Source: Platanthera guangdongensis
Lineage: Eukaryota; Streptophyta; Magnoliopsida; Asparagales; Orchidaceae
Direction of reading: 5' to 3'
DNA length: 64,000 nucleotides
Assembly (NCBI GenBank): GCA_039583875.1
Contig: CM077160.1
Span: 114,409,314 to 114,473,313 of the forward strand
The notes under the pieces are model-generated. The model had not been told where the DNA came from. It searched no databases and saw only the letters and a program-made list of their open reading frames with translations. Below are positions 1 through 10,580 of this stretch, in pieces. Position 1 is the stretch's first letter; the number at the start of each line of letters is the position of its first letter. The position numbers and the translations under genes were made by a program.

Positions 1-489
1 CATAATGACAAATATCTCTCTCATGAATAACAACGAGCGAAAGGTACACTATCCTTAGAAGACACGTCCAACCTGACGCTGGGCTACAGTAGTAGTAGTA
101 AGTGGAGGTGGTATCAGCTCCTCACGTCCTGCCACCTCATCCTGCTTGTGCTCCATCTCCTTGAGCTCCGAAAATGTTTGGTCACAACGACCGTTAGTCA
201 AAAGACTAAGTCATTTCCTCCACTCCTCGCCCCCGCAACTCCTAGGCACCGGGCGGGATGACGAAGCGGAGGACAACAAGGGGTAAAACAAGAAGTAGGT
301 GACAATGGAACTATACTAACAAGTATATATGAATCCAATATTTCTACTCTAGCAGTTCTATATATATATATGATGCAGGAAAGTAAGAAAAACTGAACAG
401 AACAAGTACGCGCAGTAAGTAAACAGTACTGGAAGTAAGCTGAGAAAAGACAGGAAGTAAAATAAGCTACTACTACCATCATAGAAGTA

Positions 490-531
490 CCTTAACTTAT
501 ATGAATGCCCATACAAAATTATAAGTTAAGG
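490..531. repeat. perfect 12-bp inverted repeat (hairpin 1)
   Basis: The arms CCTTAACTTATA (490-501) and TATAAGTTAAGG (520-531) are exact reverse complements around an 18-base loop. The loop contains CCCATAC. Function is unknown. Confidence 0.7.
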
Positions 532-547
532 TTTCCAGAAATATAAT

Positions 548-585
548 TTATCATATAAAAGATCCCATACTAATTTATATGATAA
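548..585. repeat. perfect 12-bp inverted repeat (hairpin 2)
   Basis: The arms TTATCATATAAA (548-559) and TTTATATGATAA (574-585) are exact reverse complements around a 14-base loop. The loop again contains CCCATAC, as in hairpin 1 sixteen bases upstream, although the arms differ. Function is unknown. Confidence 0.7.
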
Positions 586-1080
586 GGATCCATGGTGCGT
601 ATGACCTAGTTATGAATGCATGTTATGTATGCGTATTATGGTTCATGCAAGTGCAACTCACACACACAACTCTGTGATCACAGACCTTTAGTTCCCACTT
701 TTCGGAGCCAGCATCACTCTCTGGTACCACTTTTTTGGCTACGACAGCAGTGGAGCGGGTGTCTCCACTCCTAGGCAGGTATACACACTACCAGGCATAG
801 ACCTCCCATATGCCTCTGTATACGTCCTAGGTGCACTCTAGAGTCTCTGCGTACTAATTGCTGGCTACCCACCAGTCTTTTTGGTTGAGTGTTCATTTTC
901 GGGGATCATCCTCCAGACCGTAGTGTAAAATAACCCACTGGCCCCTCAAACCATCACACCTTGCCAGAGCCACCGTACTGCCATCGGTGTGACGATTGGC
1001 CCAGTACCGCATGACCCGTCACAAGTTTATGCACAAGCAGGATATTCCAACCCGAGCCTCCAGCTCGCAGGACCAACCCA

Positions 1081-1225
1081 TTCTGAATCCCTCAAACCCT
1101 TCGCAGGTGAGATTGCACATTAGTGCCTTTATTCAAAATCCCTCAAACCCATTACTGGTGAGATTGCACATAGTGCCTTTATTCAGAATCCCTCAAACCC
1201 ATCATGGGTGAGAATAGACCACAAT
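1081..1225. repeat. tandem repeat, about 50-bp unit, three copies
   Basis: The word AATCCCTCAAACCC recurs at 1086, 1137 and 1187, giving 50-51 bp units. Each is followed by a G-rich step and GGTGAGA; the first two copies also carry GATTGCACAT. The third copy is partial. The peptide read through it has no known motif, so I treat the array as non-coding. Confidence 0.7.
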
Positions 1226-1299
1226 GTCTTAACCTATTAGACTACTCTTGTCTAGTGTTAGTCACACCTAGCAGTTTAGGGTTGATCCCAGGACTGCCC

Positions 1300-2878
1300 A
1301 AGGTATGCCCGGTGAAGGACTCTCAGAGAATGAACATCTCGCAATTATTTTTGCGTTTGTTAAGTTTATGTCTTATATTACTCTCTCTAAAGTCATTCTG
1401 TTTACTGATCATTCTGCCCTTAGGTACCTACTAAACAAGGCAGACAACAAGCCCCGATTATTAATATGGATCCTCCTGCTGCAAGATTTTGACTTGGATA
1501 TCTGGGACAAGAAAGGAGCGGAGAACTTGGCGGCCGATCATCTCTCCCGCTTAGAGAACCCTGTTGCGGATACGCTGGCGGAAGCCGACTTTGATGATAA
1601 ATTCCCTGAAGAGTGCCTCCTCGCCATTGAAAAATTAACGAATTCCTCTACCCCTTGGTTTGCGGATTTGGCCCACTATCTAGTGGCTCGGGTCCTGCCA
1701 AAAGGTTTTTCAAGTCAGCAAAAGAAAAAATTCTTTTCCGAAAAAAGAACTACTTTTGGGTGGACCCCTTCTTATTTAGTCTATGCACAGATCAAGTGGT
1801 AAGAAGATGTGTGTCGAGCAAGGAAGGCATGCAAATGTTGCGACACTGCCACGAAGTACCAACCGGCGGACATTACCAAGCAAGCCGGACCGCAAGGAAA
1901 GTGCTGGAGGTCGGTTTCTACAGGCCCTCGATCTTTAAGGATGCTCACTCTTTTGTAAGTGGATGCAATAGCTGCCAAAGGTCAGGTAACATATCTCGTT
2001 GAGATGAAGTGCCCCAAAACTCCTTTTTGGAGTGTGAAATTATCAATCTATGGGTATCGATTTCGTAGGTCCTCCCACTCCCTCATTTAATAATAAATAT
2101 ATTCTCGTTGTGGTCGACTATGTGTCAAGGTGGGAGGAAGCACAAGCTCTCCCAACCAATGATGTAAGAGTCGTCGACAAATTTTTAAAGAAATTATTCT
2201 CTCGTTTTGGCACACCTCGCTCTATAGTTAGTGATAGGGGCACACACTTCTGCAATAGCCAATTTGCTAAAATTTTGGCAAAATATGGCGTTACACACAA
2301 ACTCTCCACCGCCTATCACCCACAGACTAGTGGCCAAGTAGAGGTGGTGAACCGCAAGCTCAAGCGAATTTTGGAGAAGACTATCTCTTTTAATAGGAAG
2401 GACTGGTCATTGAAGCTCGATGATGCTCTATGGGCTTATCGGACGGCATACACGACCGCCATCGGTTGTACACCGTACCGATTAGTCTACGATAAAGTGT
2501 GCCACCTTCTAGTTGAGTTAGAGCACTGTGCCTATTGGGCACTGAAATTCCTCAATCTCTATTATACTTTGACCTCTGAGCAAAGAAAATTCCAATTGAA
2601 TGAACTAGATGAATGGCGTGCTAACGCTATGAAAATAATAATTTTTATAAGGAGCACTCAAAGTTCTACCATGATAAAAATATTAAAATTCCTAAAAGTT
2701 TTTCACCGGGGGATCTCGACATTCTTTATAACTCACGCATTCGTCTTTTTCCTGGTTAATTAAAATCCCGATGGTTCGGTCCCTTTGTTATCAAAGAGGT
2801 TTGGCCATATGGGACCGTTCTTATTTCCCACCTGGAAGTCGGCTCCTTTAAAGTGAATGGCCACCGGCTAAAATTTTA
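1300..2878 (+). pseudogene. Ty3/gypsy (Tat/Athila-type) pol remnant: RNase H and integrase
   Basis: This is the C-terminal half of a gypsy polyprotein. RNase H is recognised by TDHSALRYLL followed by KPRLLIWILLLQDFDL and DHLSRLENP (about 1400-1560), the usual end of plant gypsy RNase H. Next come an integrase HHCC zinc finger (about 1830-1985: H, H, CNSC) and an integrase core with D (GIDFVGP, about 2050), D (SDRGTHF, about 2230) and E in a QVEVVNRKLK context (about 2340). The wording of the core is typical of the Tat/Athila branch. The gene is dead: a frameshift near 1740, an in-frame TGA at 2000-2002, a frameshift near 2050 where one G appears lost, and further shifts after about 2640. Reverse transcriptase and everything upstream are not recognisable. 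Confidence 0.9.
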
Positions 2879-2964
2879 TTTTTCTAATGATACTTTGGTC
2901 ACCAATATTGAGACTCTCTCCATATAATCTTCCATGCCAATTAGTCAAGCTACGTGATGATAAA

Positions 2965-2991
2965 AAAAGCGCTTTTGGGAGGCACCCCAAA
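2965..2991. other. 12-bp palindrome overlapping a GC hairpin
   Basis: AAAAGCGCTTTT (2965-2976) is a perfect palindrome. It runs into TTTGGG (2974-2979) paired with CCCAAA (2986-2991). A similar AAGCGCTT plus GGGAGGCAACCC block is familiar to me downstream of pol in Athila/Tat-type plant elements, so this is probably a conserved RNA structure of the family. That link is from memory and its role is not known to me. Confidence 0.5.
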
Positions 2992-4040
2992 CTTTATCTT
3001 CCTATTACTGTTTTCTTTGTTTTAACATGTTTTTGTAGGTTTCCATCAAGCCTCCTCAATTTCACCATCAGGGATGTCCTCTTTCCTCACTTCTTCTTTT
3101 ATTGCTTTTTTATTGCTTCGTACTTGGTTTTAAATATTGGGGACAATGTTTAACTTTAAGTATGGGGGTATAATTCCTTAATTAATAATTTTTTTTAAAA
3201 AAATATAAATTCCAAAAATTAAAAAATATATATTTCTTTCCTTTGTCTTTAGTATATATAAAAGTATGTATATATATACTGAAAAAGGATAAAACTTATA
3301 TAAAATAATTAATAATTTGAGTTAATTTTTGCTAAATCATTTAGTACCCCATGACTTTGCATTTTCTTGTTTTTAATCATTTATGTACTTGTTTAGTTGA
3401 AATAAAGTAAATTAAATTTCATTTTGTCTATGTTTCATGAGTAATATGTTAACTCATGTACTGTTCCTAATTAAGGTAACATGTTATTTTTGAAAAAATT
3501 TCCTAAATATTTACACTTTTTCATGGCCATTTTTTTATGTTTTTCACTTTTATAAAATCTACCATCCCATGTTTTCTCTTTTAAAAATCTTTGAAATGAT
3601 TGATTAGTGTTAAGTATAGTAGATGCGAACTAATCTAAGACACTTATTATCTTCATATTTCATGAAAAGTCAATTATCTTTATTTTCTATCTAAAATTTG
3701 CGTCTCATGAATTTTTTTAATACCTTGCTTTAAGTAGACTTAACAGCATGAAGATGAACTAGGCAACTTTTTGATTAGTTTGAGCTTTTGCATTCCGAAC
3801 CTTAAATTCCTAACCATTGCTAGCCACGTTGTGTCTTTTCCATTTTCTTTTTATAAGCCCCACTTATTTTTCGCCAGAGCCATATAGCTTACCCATGTTG
3901 CACACTTAAAACTTTTTGAGCTTTATGTCACTTGTTTGTACTATATTTTGTGAAAATGGTGGAGATTTGTATTATTTCTCAATTGATACAAAAGAGAAAA
4001 AAAGTGATAAAAACTCAATTGATTCAAAAGGAAGAAGATA

Positions 4041-4042
<2 letters not shown>

Positions 4043-4100
<58 letters not shown>
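4043..4100. repeat. (AT)n microsatellite
   Basis: An uninterrupted AT dinucleotide run of about 29 units inside the gypsy 3' region. It produces tyrosine-isoleucine repeat ORFs in several frames that are not genes. Confidence 0.95.
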
Positions 4101-4103
<3 letters not shown>

Positions 4104-4683
4104 AAAAAAGATTATGAATGACATTTTAACCACAACTTTATATTGCAAAATTATTTGGGGTGTCAAAATTTTATTTTCTAGCAGCAAGTTCTTTGCCAAG
4201 CTCTTCTTTTTGCTTTAAGTGTGCTTTACCCTTCATGTTTATCTTTTGAACTCCACACCCTTAAAACCTAAGTCAAAAGTACACCTAACGAAAGTCTTTT
4301 TGATTCATGCTTCCAAGGTTTACCTTTAGTACGGTAGCGAGAAAGTAAATTGAGTAAGTTCTATGTAGTAGTATTGATCTTTGAATTAGATTGATATGAC
4401 AATAAAATGTCTCTTAGATTTTAGTAGCAACTCAATATCCTTTTCATTTATCACATTACTTAATTTTTAGTTTTGCTTAAAAACATGGGATGATTTATTT
4501 TTTTATGCTAGTGAAAATTGTAAAATTTTGTGCCAAGACTAAGTAAAAATGTTTTGTTTTCTTTTCATAATTCCTCTACCTTAATTTCACATAATACTCA
4601 TGTTTGGCACAGCCAATTTGTTTGGTTGTTTTTTTTATTTTTCCTAACTCGTATGTCTTTGCTCGAGGACAAGCAAAATAATA

Positions 4684-4697
4684 AGTCTGGGGGAATT
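4684..4697 (+). promoter_or_regulatory. polypurine tract of the gypsy element
   Basis: GTCTGGGGGAATT directly precedes the LTR start. Together with the upstream CTCGAGGACAAGCAAAA this is the usual plus-strand priming context of Tat/Athila-type elements. Confidence 0.8.
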
Positions 4698-6267
4698 TGA
4701 TGATGCATAATTTGACCTAAGTTATTAATACAAAATCTAAATAATCTAATATAAATATATAGATATTGTTAATTTTATCCGTTAAACCGTATGTTTTTAT
4801 AATTTTATCCTAACCACACTTATTTTATTATTTTGTAGGATCTCGAGACAAGTTGTATTATCAATTCTACAGAACACGCCTTCAGATAGGGCGTGCCAAA
4901 TTAAATGTCGAGTGCAGTCATGTTACTGTGTTACTAAACCATATTCAAGAAGGGAATGAAGCCACAATGGTTCGATGAGATATTTTCTCCTAAGTATGAA
5001 AGAGGCTAGCCACCTTTGACCATATATTCAGCATGTGTTCTTAAAGGAAACTTCTTGGAAAGAGAGAAAGCTACCTAACTTTTATCATGTTTTTCATGAC
5101 AAGTGTGAAAAGGAGTAGTCGTCTTTCAATTTTAAACCAACATGTGCTTTTTGACCAAGGGAAGCTTCATCCTCATGCCAAATTCTAACTCTACCCCTTG
5201 GTTTTGGCCCTATAAATAGGCATGAAGGAAGGGGGAAAATCATCATCCTTTCTCCTCCATTTGAGACTTCTAGAGAGCTATTGAGAGTTTATTTTTAGAG
5301 TTTTTTAGCTGAATGTGTTCATGTTTTAATATTATTGCAATCTCTTTTATCGCACTTGTAATCTTTTTATAAACTCTATTTGTAATGTCTCTATGCCTTT
5401 TTTTTGTAACTTCTTTTCAATAAAATAAAATAGTTTGTTATTCCCTTTCTCTCTCTCTTTCTTATAATATATATTCTTAACATGATTTTCATTTCCTACA
5501 CTATTAGGAGTAACTAAACTTTGTTTAGTGCTTGATGGAGATGATCCGAGGAATGAAATGATCTCATTTTCTTAATCCTTATCTTCTCTTTCTATTTTAA
5601 CAAATGTTTAGGATTTACCCTTGATTAATCTCTAGAGATGTCATATCATCGATATATGATTTTCTCTTCTGTTTCCGTACTCTAGTAGCCGAAAGGATCA
5701 AGCGTATGGATTGATCACTCACAGGTAAAGGGAGTTGAATGCATTCCTTGAAAGAGGACGACGTAAATTTCCCGGATTGGAGTCAAATCCAATAGAGGGG
5801 TTCACCACATAAAGCGAGTTTTATGGGCTTCAATTATAGAGTGAAAGTTTGGTTGATCAACCTAAACTCAGTTGGGCATAGCCTTGAAAGAGGTGCACTC
5901 ATATTTTGAGAACCTCCATGGTCCAAGCATTTTCGTTAAATAGAATTAGGGATTTATCTATTTTTGGTCATTTTCATTCCAAGGTGATTCAAGATCAAGT
6001 ACTAACCTTTTAAATTATGCTTAATCATCCTCTTTTATCGTTTAACCATTCTCTTATTTGCAAACAAACTCAAAGTATCTAATTGATAAAATAACAAAAA
6101 TCTCTTTGAATTAGAAGTAATCGACGTGCCTTGGTTCTAATACAACCTTGATATTATATCCTATACTATAAGTGTTAAGGTACACTTTCCTTTATTGAAT
6201 ATAGATTCGGAGAACATCATCTTCATCTTCTCTCTTTCATAAAACACCTCCAGGATTTTCTCCATCA
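4698..6267 (+). repeat. 3' LTR of the gypsy element
   Basis: It starts TGATGATGCATAA right after the polypurine tract and ends TCCATCA, giving TGATG...CATCA termini, about 1.57 kb. A TATA box (TATAAATA, 5211-5218) lies near its middle and an AATAAA-rich stretch near 5420 could serve polyadenylation. The start could instead be 4701. The 5' LTR is outside the window, so the ends rest on terminal symmetry and on the abutting polypurine tract. Element A begins 2 bp after the end. Confidence 0.75.
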
Positions 6268-6593
6268 AGTGTTGGGTATTACATCCACACTAACCCAGAT
6301 TTGATGAAGTCACCCTGGAACTAAGATGAATTAAGTTGTATTTGATGCTTGGTTTGAGTTATATGTTTGCAGGAATTTCACTGGGAAGTGTAGACTAATT
6401 TCAGTCCACAGTGGGTCACAAAACACAGGAACTGTGCAATGTAATCCCTCATTGCATGTTCCAAGGTGTTGACTCATGTGTGGTCTCTCTATTGGGATAC
6501 ACTTCATATTCAAGCTATTGGACCTTGGGAAAAGAATTGGAAGTTGACTACATTAGAAGAAAGAGTTTCTAACAACAAAATTCTCTAAGTCTT

Positions 6594-7325
6594 TTACTCG
6601 AGTAGGTCCATAACTACTCGAGTAGATTGGTTATAATTTACTCGAGTAAAGTAGCTTTATACTCGAGTACTTAAGTGTATCTCTCGTGTAGCTAAGTCAT
6701 GTACTCGAGTAGACTTAGTCATATACTCGAGTAGTATGTTTATATACTCGAGTAGATCATTCATTATACCAGAGTATTAAAGGCTTCACTCATCAAAATT
6801 CTTCTAAGTCATGGACTCGAGTAAATACACTCATATACTCGAGTAAGTATACTCACATACTCGAGTAGATAGAAACATAATCGAGTAGTTCATTATACCT
6901 ACTCGAGTAGATCATGTCTCAGTCATGTACTTTGTAATTTCCCTAACTCCAGAATTTTCTAAGTCTCTTACTCGAGTAGATCACTTCCTCTCGAGTAGTT
7001 TAGTTCAACTACTCGAGTAGCTGCTTGCTGACGTCTTCAGAAATTATTCCAAGTATTCCACTCGAGTAGTCCTTCATGTACTCGAGTAGTTTATATAATA
7101 TATTCGAGTAGTCCTTTCATATACTCGAGTAGTCCTTTCTTGTACTTGAGTAGATCCTTCATGTACTCGAGTAAGTCACTTTACATACTCGAGTAGTTCT
7201 ATCTGCTTACTCGAGTAGTTGGTTTATACCTACTCGAATAGTCTATCTTTATATACCCGAGTATGTTCTCCTTCATGTACTCGGGTAGTTATTCAACTAC
7301 TCGAGTAGCTCTTCTCTTACTCGTG
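6594..7325. repeat. palindrome array, word TACTCGAGTA (element A 5' LTR)
   Basis: By eye I count 21 exact CTCGAG cores between 6596 and 7310, usually inside TACTCGAGTA, plus at least seven one-base variants such as CTCGTGTA, ACCCGAGTA and ACTCGAATA. Spacing is irregular, about 15-60 bp. The array lies upstream of the TATA box, so it occupies U3. Confidence 0.95.
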
Positions 7326-7445
7326 TATATGGCTGAACTTTCCTGAAATTTTGTCTAAGTCTTTTTCTGACGGGATTTTCAAATCACGCGACATGATTGG
7401 TCCACGTGTACATCATTATGACCGATTATGACCGTTACTTTCTCC

Positions 7446-7453
7446 TATATAAA
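7446..7453 (+). promoter_or_regulatory. TATA box of element A 5' LTR
   Basis: CCTATATAAAG lies just downstream of the palindrome array and is retained in the 3' LTR at 17887-17894. It is a plausible core promoter, with U3 to its left. Confidence 0.65.
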
Positions 7454-8006
7454 GTCTTATCAGAAAATGACAAACCCAAAGCATTCTGTAAGCTTTCATT
7501 GTCAATCTATTTTAAGAAAGTTTTTCAGCCGACTCCTCTCTATTTTCACGAAACGGAAGCCGCTGCCGCCATCTTCTCCGGCCACTGCTTCTAATTTCAG
7601 AGGATTCATTCTGAAGAAAGTTACAAATCGAGATCAACATCACTGTTCGTCTTCTCTCTCTGATTCTGTAAAAGCAAAGAAGATCCAGATATGGGCCGAG
7701 ATTTTCTTCATCGATTTTTGAAAGTGCTGCAAAGTTCATAAGAAGAAGATTCTGGCCGTCTCATCAGATCTGATTGGATTTACTGTTTGTATAACTTTTC
7801 TAAAACTTTATTAATCTTGTAGGAGAAAGTTTCTCCGAGTGTAGGAGTTTTTCACTCCGAGTTTGTAGGAAGTGTTATCTTCCGAGGTGTAGATCCCGTT
7901 GGTTGGATCGAGTTTGTAGGAACTTTGTTCCGAGGGTAGGATCGGTTTTTCGATCCGAGATAGTGGAGTAGCCGAGTCTAGTTGATTCCTAGATCGGTGA
8001 GGGAAA

Positions 8007-8040
8007 GTGGATGTACCCAAGGTCGGGGAACCACTATAAA
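8007..8040 (+). promoter_or_regulatory. conserved LTR block GTGGATGTACCC...GAACCACTATAAA
   Basis: This block is recognisable in every Sirevirus LTR of the window (also 18451-18484, 40381-40415, 48583-48617, 52421-52453, 57786-57818, and inverted at 19122-19155 and 29761-29795) although the surrounding LTR sequence differs. GTGG and CCAC can pair, as can ACCC and GGGG. It may be an RNA structure in R/U5 or a second TATA-like site. Confidence 0.6.
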
Positions 8041-8170
8041 TCTTGTGTCGTCTGTGATATTGGTAGATAGTTCTGTGCTGTGCTCTAATTATTTTTATTC
8101 CGCAAAAGACGCACAACTCACCTATTCACCCCCTCTAGGTGATTTAGGTTGACAACCATTTTCTTTCAAT

Positions 8171-8182
8171 TGGTATCAGAGG
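8171..8182 (+). promoter_or_regulatory. primer binding site, tRNA-iMet type (element A)
   Basis: TGGTATCAGAGG starts 2 bp after the LTR end, the position and sequence used by most plant copia elements for the initiator methionine tRNA. Confidence 0.85.
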
Positions 8183-8252
8183 GAGGTTGATCGTTAAAAG
8201 GTTAACACCTTGATCAGATCCAAATCTGTTGTCTGAAAGATTCTACCATAAA

Positions 8253-10562
8253 ATGGACAAGGGCAAAGATTTCGCCAAGCTTCCACTGTGCAACAAGAAT
8301 AACTTTCCCATGTGGAAAGAAATGATAAAATTTTTCATGGAAGCTGTGGATCCAAGGATCTTCATGATCGTTGAAGAAGGTCCTTACGTTCCCATGACTG
8401 TGTCCACTATCGACCCTATCAAGAAAGTTCCCAAAAAGCTAATGTATCTCGACAAAGACGAGATTGCACTTGTCTCCCTCGACAAGAAAGCTAAGAACAT
8501 TATAGCAAGTGCAGTCGATGACTCGATGCTGCAGAATTTGATTCACTGCCAATCGGCTAAGGAGATGTGACATTCCTTAGTCACTTTGATGGAAGGAACT
8601 GAAGAAGTAAGGGATGATTGGAGATCCCTTCTCAACCAGAAATATGAAGCATTCCGACAAGGGAACAAGGAAACAATTGCCGACACCTTTGAAAACTTCT
8701 TCAAAATTGTGAATGGCCTAAGGGTGTATGGTCGTGTCTTCACCAACGGAGAACTGAACGACAAATTCTTGAGATCCCTAACCAAGGAATGGGATAACAA
8801 GGTATGCACCATCAGGGAGTTCGGGAAGCTAACTGAAACGGACCCGCAAAATCTCTTTGGAAAGCTTATGTCTTATGAACTCCAAATCAATACAAGAAAA
8901 GCTGAAGAAGAGAAAGACAGGTCTGCACTCAAGGAGAAATCTGTCGCTTTAAAGGCAGACACCTCCAGAAAGACTAAGGCTGCCTCCCCCGCTCCAGCTC
9001 TAGTAGTTGATGAAGAAGATGAAACATTAGAGCCTAGCACTTCAGGCTCTGAACTATCTGAAGGAGAGTTTTCCTTACTCTCAAGGCAATTCAAGAAGTT
9101 TCTTAATAAAAAGAAACAATGGAAAGGCAAGGATGCCTCATACAGAAGATCACGACGCGATGGCGATCGACAAAGAAAAGACTCAAGCAGCCACGAAAGG
9201 TACAATACTAAACAGAACAAATATGTTTCAACTGACATCATTTGCTATTGCTGTAATAAGCCAGGTCACGTCATTACTGACTGCCCTCATAAGAAGAAGG
9301 AGGGTGGTAGAAGAGAAGAGAAGAAATCCTCACACAATAAGAAGAGGAAAGAGAAGAGCCTCATAGCCAAAAAGGGCAAGACTCTTAGCGACTCTAACTC
9401 ATCTGAGTCAAGTGAAGAAGAAGAAGCTTATTTTGGGCTAATGGCTCAAACAGATGATGAACAAGAGCCCCAGTTCACTGGGAAGGTAAACTCTCATACC
9501 CCTCTTTCAGATTCTGAAGTCTCTGAACATGATTGCTAGGGTAGCTCCTCTGACGATGAGTCAGAATTAATGGCCCAGTATAAGGAGTTAATCATGGCTT
9601 ACGACAAATGTCGTCGAGTCGTGAAGACTCAGGCTAAAGTGATCAAATCTCTAAAAGCCAAAGAAAGTATATTGAGAGAGAAAGTCGCAAAGACTGACTC
9701 CCTCGAAGAAAACTTCAATAATGCTATTGAAGAATATAACAAGGCTCTTGAGCACCTTGATCTTAAGGAGAAGACCAACAAAGAATTGGAAGCCCAACTT
9801 GCGGCTGAAAGGAAACTTGTTGAGAGTTTCTCGAAGCCCAAAACAGTTCTTCCATTCGTTGTTGAATTCTCAGCAAAGGCCAAGGGAGCTGGATTAGGCC
9901 ATGAAGAAGCTCCTAGCAAATCCTCTAGGAGAAACAAGAATCAACGGAAGAATAAGGCCGCCAAAAAGGCCTTAGCGAAAGAGAAGGGGAATGCCCCTCA
10001 AGATCAGACTACATTCAAGAAAGTCATCTTTCCGACAAATGAGTTTGATTTTGACTCATCCTACGGGCACTTTGCTAGTCCTACCTATGTAGAGCCAAAG
10101 TCCCGCTATCAAGGATGGACTCGACCCCGAAACTTTGGCGAAAGTGTCTTTAAGGCACATTATGAAGAAGTTATTCTTCAGATCTATGGCCCTTTCAATC
10201 ATGGGCATAACTTCAAGAAGGCACCAAAGACAAAGCCTATTGTAGAGAAGCCCATAAAGGATAAAAAGCCATGTGATAGCCATCATCATGAGGCATCTTC
10301 CTCCAAGAATGCTGCCCCTGCTAGACCACAATTCCAAAAGGTCAAGCAGGAGATCTTGAGGCAAAGGTACAACAGATTTGACTATTGGTGCTGTGGCAAG
10401 GTTGGTCACTTCGCCATAGATTGCTGGTTCAATTCCAGAAATGCTGCAACCCCTCGTGTCAGCAATATGAGAAAGACCGCTCATAATGCTAACACTCGTA
10501 GGGGGAGTACCCTAACCCGAGACCAAGGACCCAAACATGTTTGGGTTCCTAAGGCAAATTGA
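8253..10562 (+). pseudogene. element A gag
   Basis: Capsid-nucleocapsid polyprotein of about 770 codons, long for copia but normal for Sireviruses. The ATG at 8253 follows the primer site by 70 bp; the start is supported by homology to the gag of B and D (PMWKEMIKFFMEA..DPRI). A first zinc knuckle, CYCCNKPGHVITDC (about 9243-9285), fits CX2CX4HX4C. A second (CCGKVGHFAIDC, about 10390-10424) has lost its first Cys to Tyr, whereas B keeps it. Between them are acidic serine-rich and coiled-coil stretches. The frame is single, with internal stops TGA 8568-8570, where relatives have Trp, and TAG 9537-9539. It ends at TGA 10560-10562, immediately before the pol frame, which continues in the same register. 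Confidence 0.88.
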
Positions 10563-10580
10563 TTATGATTGCAGGTATGT
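10560..10580 (+). promoter_or_regulatory. gag-pol junction: stop plus candidate splice donor (A)
   Basis: The gag TGA (10560-10562) is followed after 12 nt by TTGCAG|GTATGT, which fits a plant 5' splice donor (GT at 10575). Pol continues in the same frame. The same arrangement exists in B, C, D and F. Function is inferred. Confidence 0.5.

Larger units (their letters stand above)
1..1299. other. unassigned non-coding flank
   Basis: No ORF here has recognisable protein motifs on either strand. The stretch holds two perfect short inverted repeats (490-531 and 548-585) and a three-copy tandem repeat (1081-1225), both listed separately. It borders the decayed gypsy pol that becomes readable near 1300, so it may be scrambled upstream pol sequence or an older unrelated repeat. 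I cannot assign it to a family. Confidence 0.5.
2879..4697 (+). other. gypsy 3' non-coding region between pol and the 3' LTR
   Basis: About 1.8 kb of AT-rich sequence lies between the end of pol and the polypurine tract, as expected for Tat/Athila elements, which carry long 3' regions. It contains a palindrome and hairpin at 2965-2991, a purine-rich stretch near 3139-3170 that resembles an extra polypurine tract, and an AT dinucleotide run at 4043-4100. I see no third ORF; the short ORFs here are AT-rich chance frames. Confidence 0.65.
6270..8168 (+). repeat. element A 5' LTR
   Basis: It runs from TGTTGGGTATTACATC to TTCTTTCA and aligns along its length with 16711-18613. In the first roughly 320 bases I count about 8 mismatches with the 3' copy, so the insertion is not very recent. 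It contains the CTCGAG palindrome array (6594-7325), a TATA box (7446-7453), the conserved GTGGATGTACCC block (8007-8040) and, just before its end, the CACCCCCTCTAGG motif seen in all Sirevirus LTRs here. Confidence 0.93.

Noticed and set aside
198..482. Minus-strand ORF of 94 codons with a hydrophobic start
   Set aside because: No recognisable domain, AT-rich microsatellite-like part, no neighbouring gene signals.
2887..3153. ORF following gypsy pol, possible third gene
   Set aside because: The frame is hydrophobic by base composition and overlaps the palindrome-hairpin block; it has no methionine-anchored domain or similarity to third ORFs here.
3916..4218. ORFs with Tyr-Ile repeats
   Set aside because: Direct product of the AT dinucleotide run.
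6594..7325. CRISPR-like array of short repeats with variable spacers
   Set aside because: Repeats are 10-bp palindromes with 15-60 bp spacers of no fixed length, lie in an LTR duplicated 10 kb away, and the genome is a plant.
7397..8116. Small ORFs within the A LTR (also 17869-18617)
   Set aside because: They lie in LTR sequence between TATA box and primer site, have no motif, and differ between strands without conservation in other LTRs.
8171..8182. tRNA gene suggested by initiator-Met-like sequence
   Set aside because: Only the 3' end complement is present, directly inside the LTR; it is a primer site. No cloverleaf follows at any of the sites.
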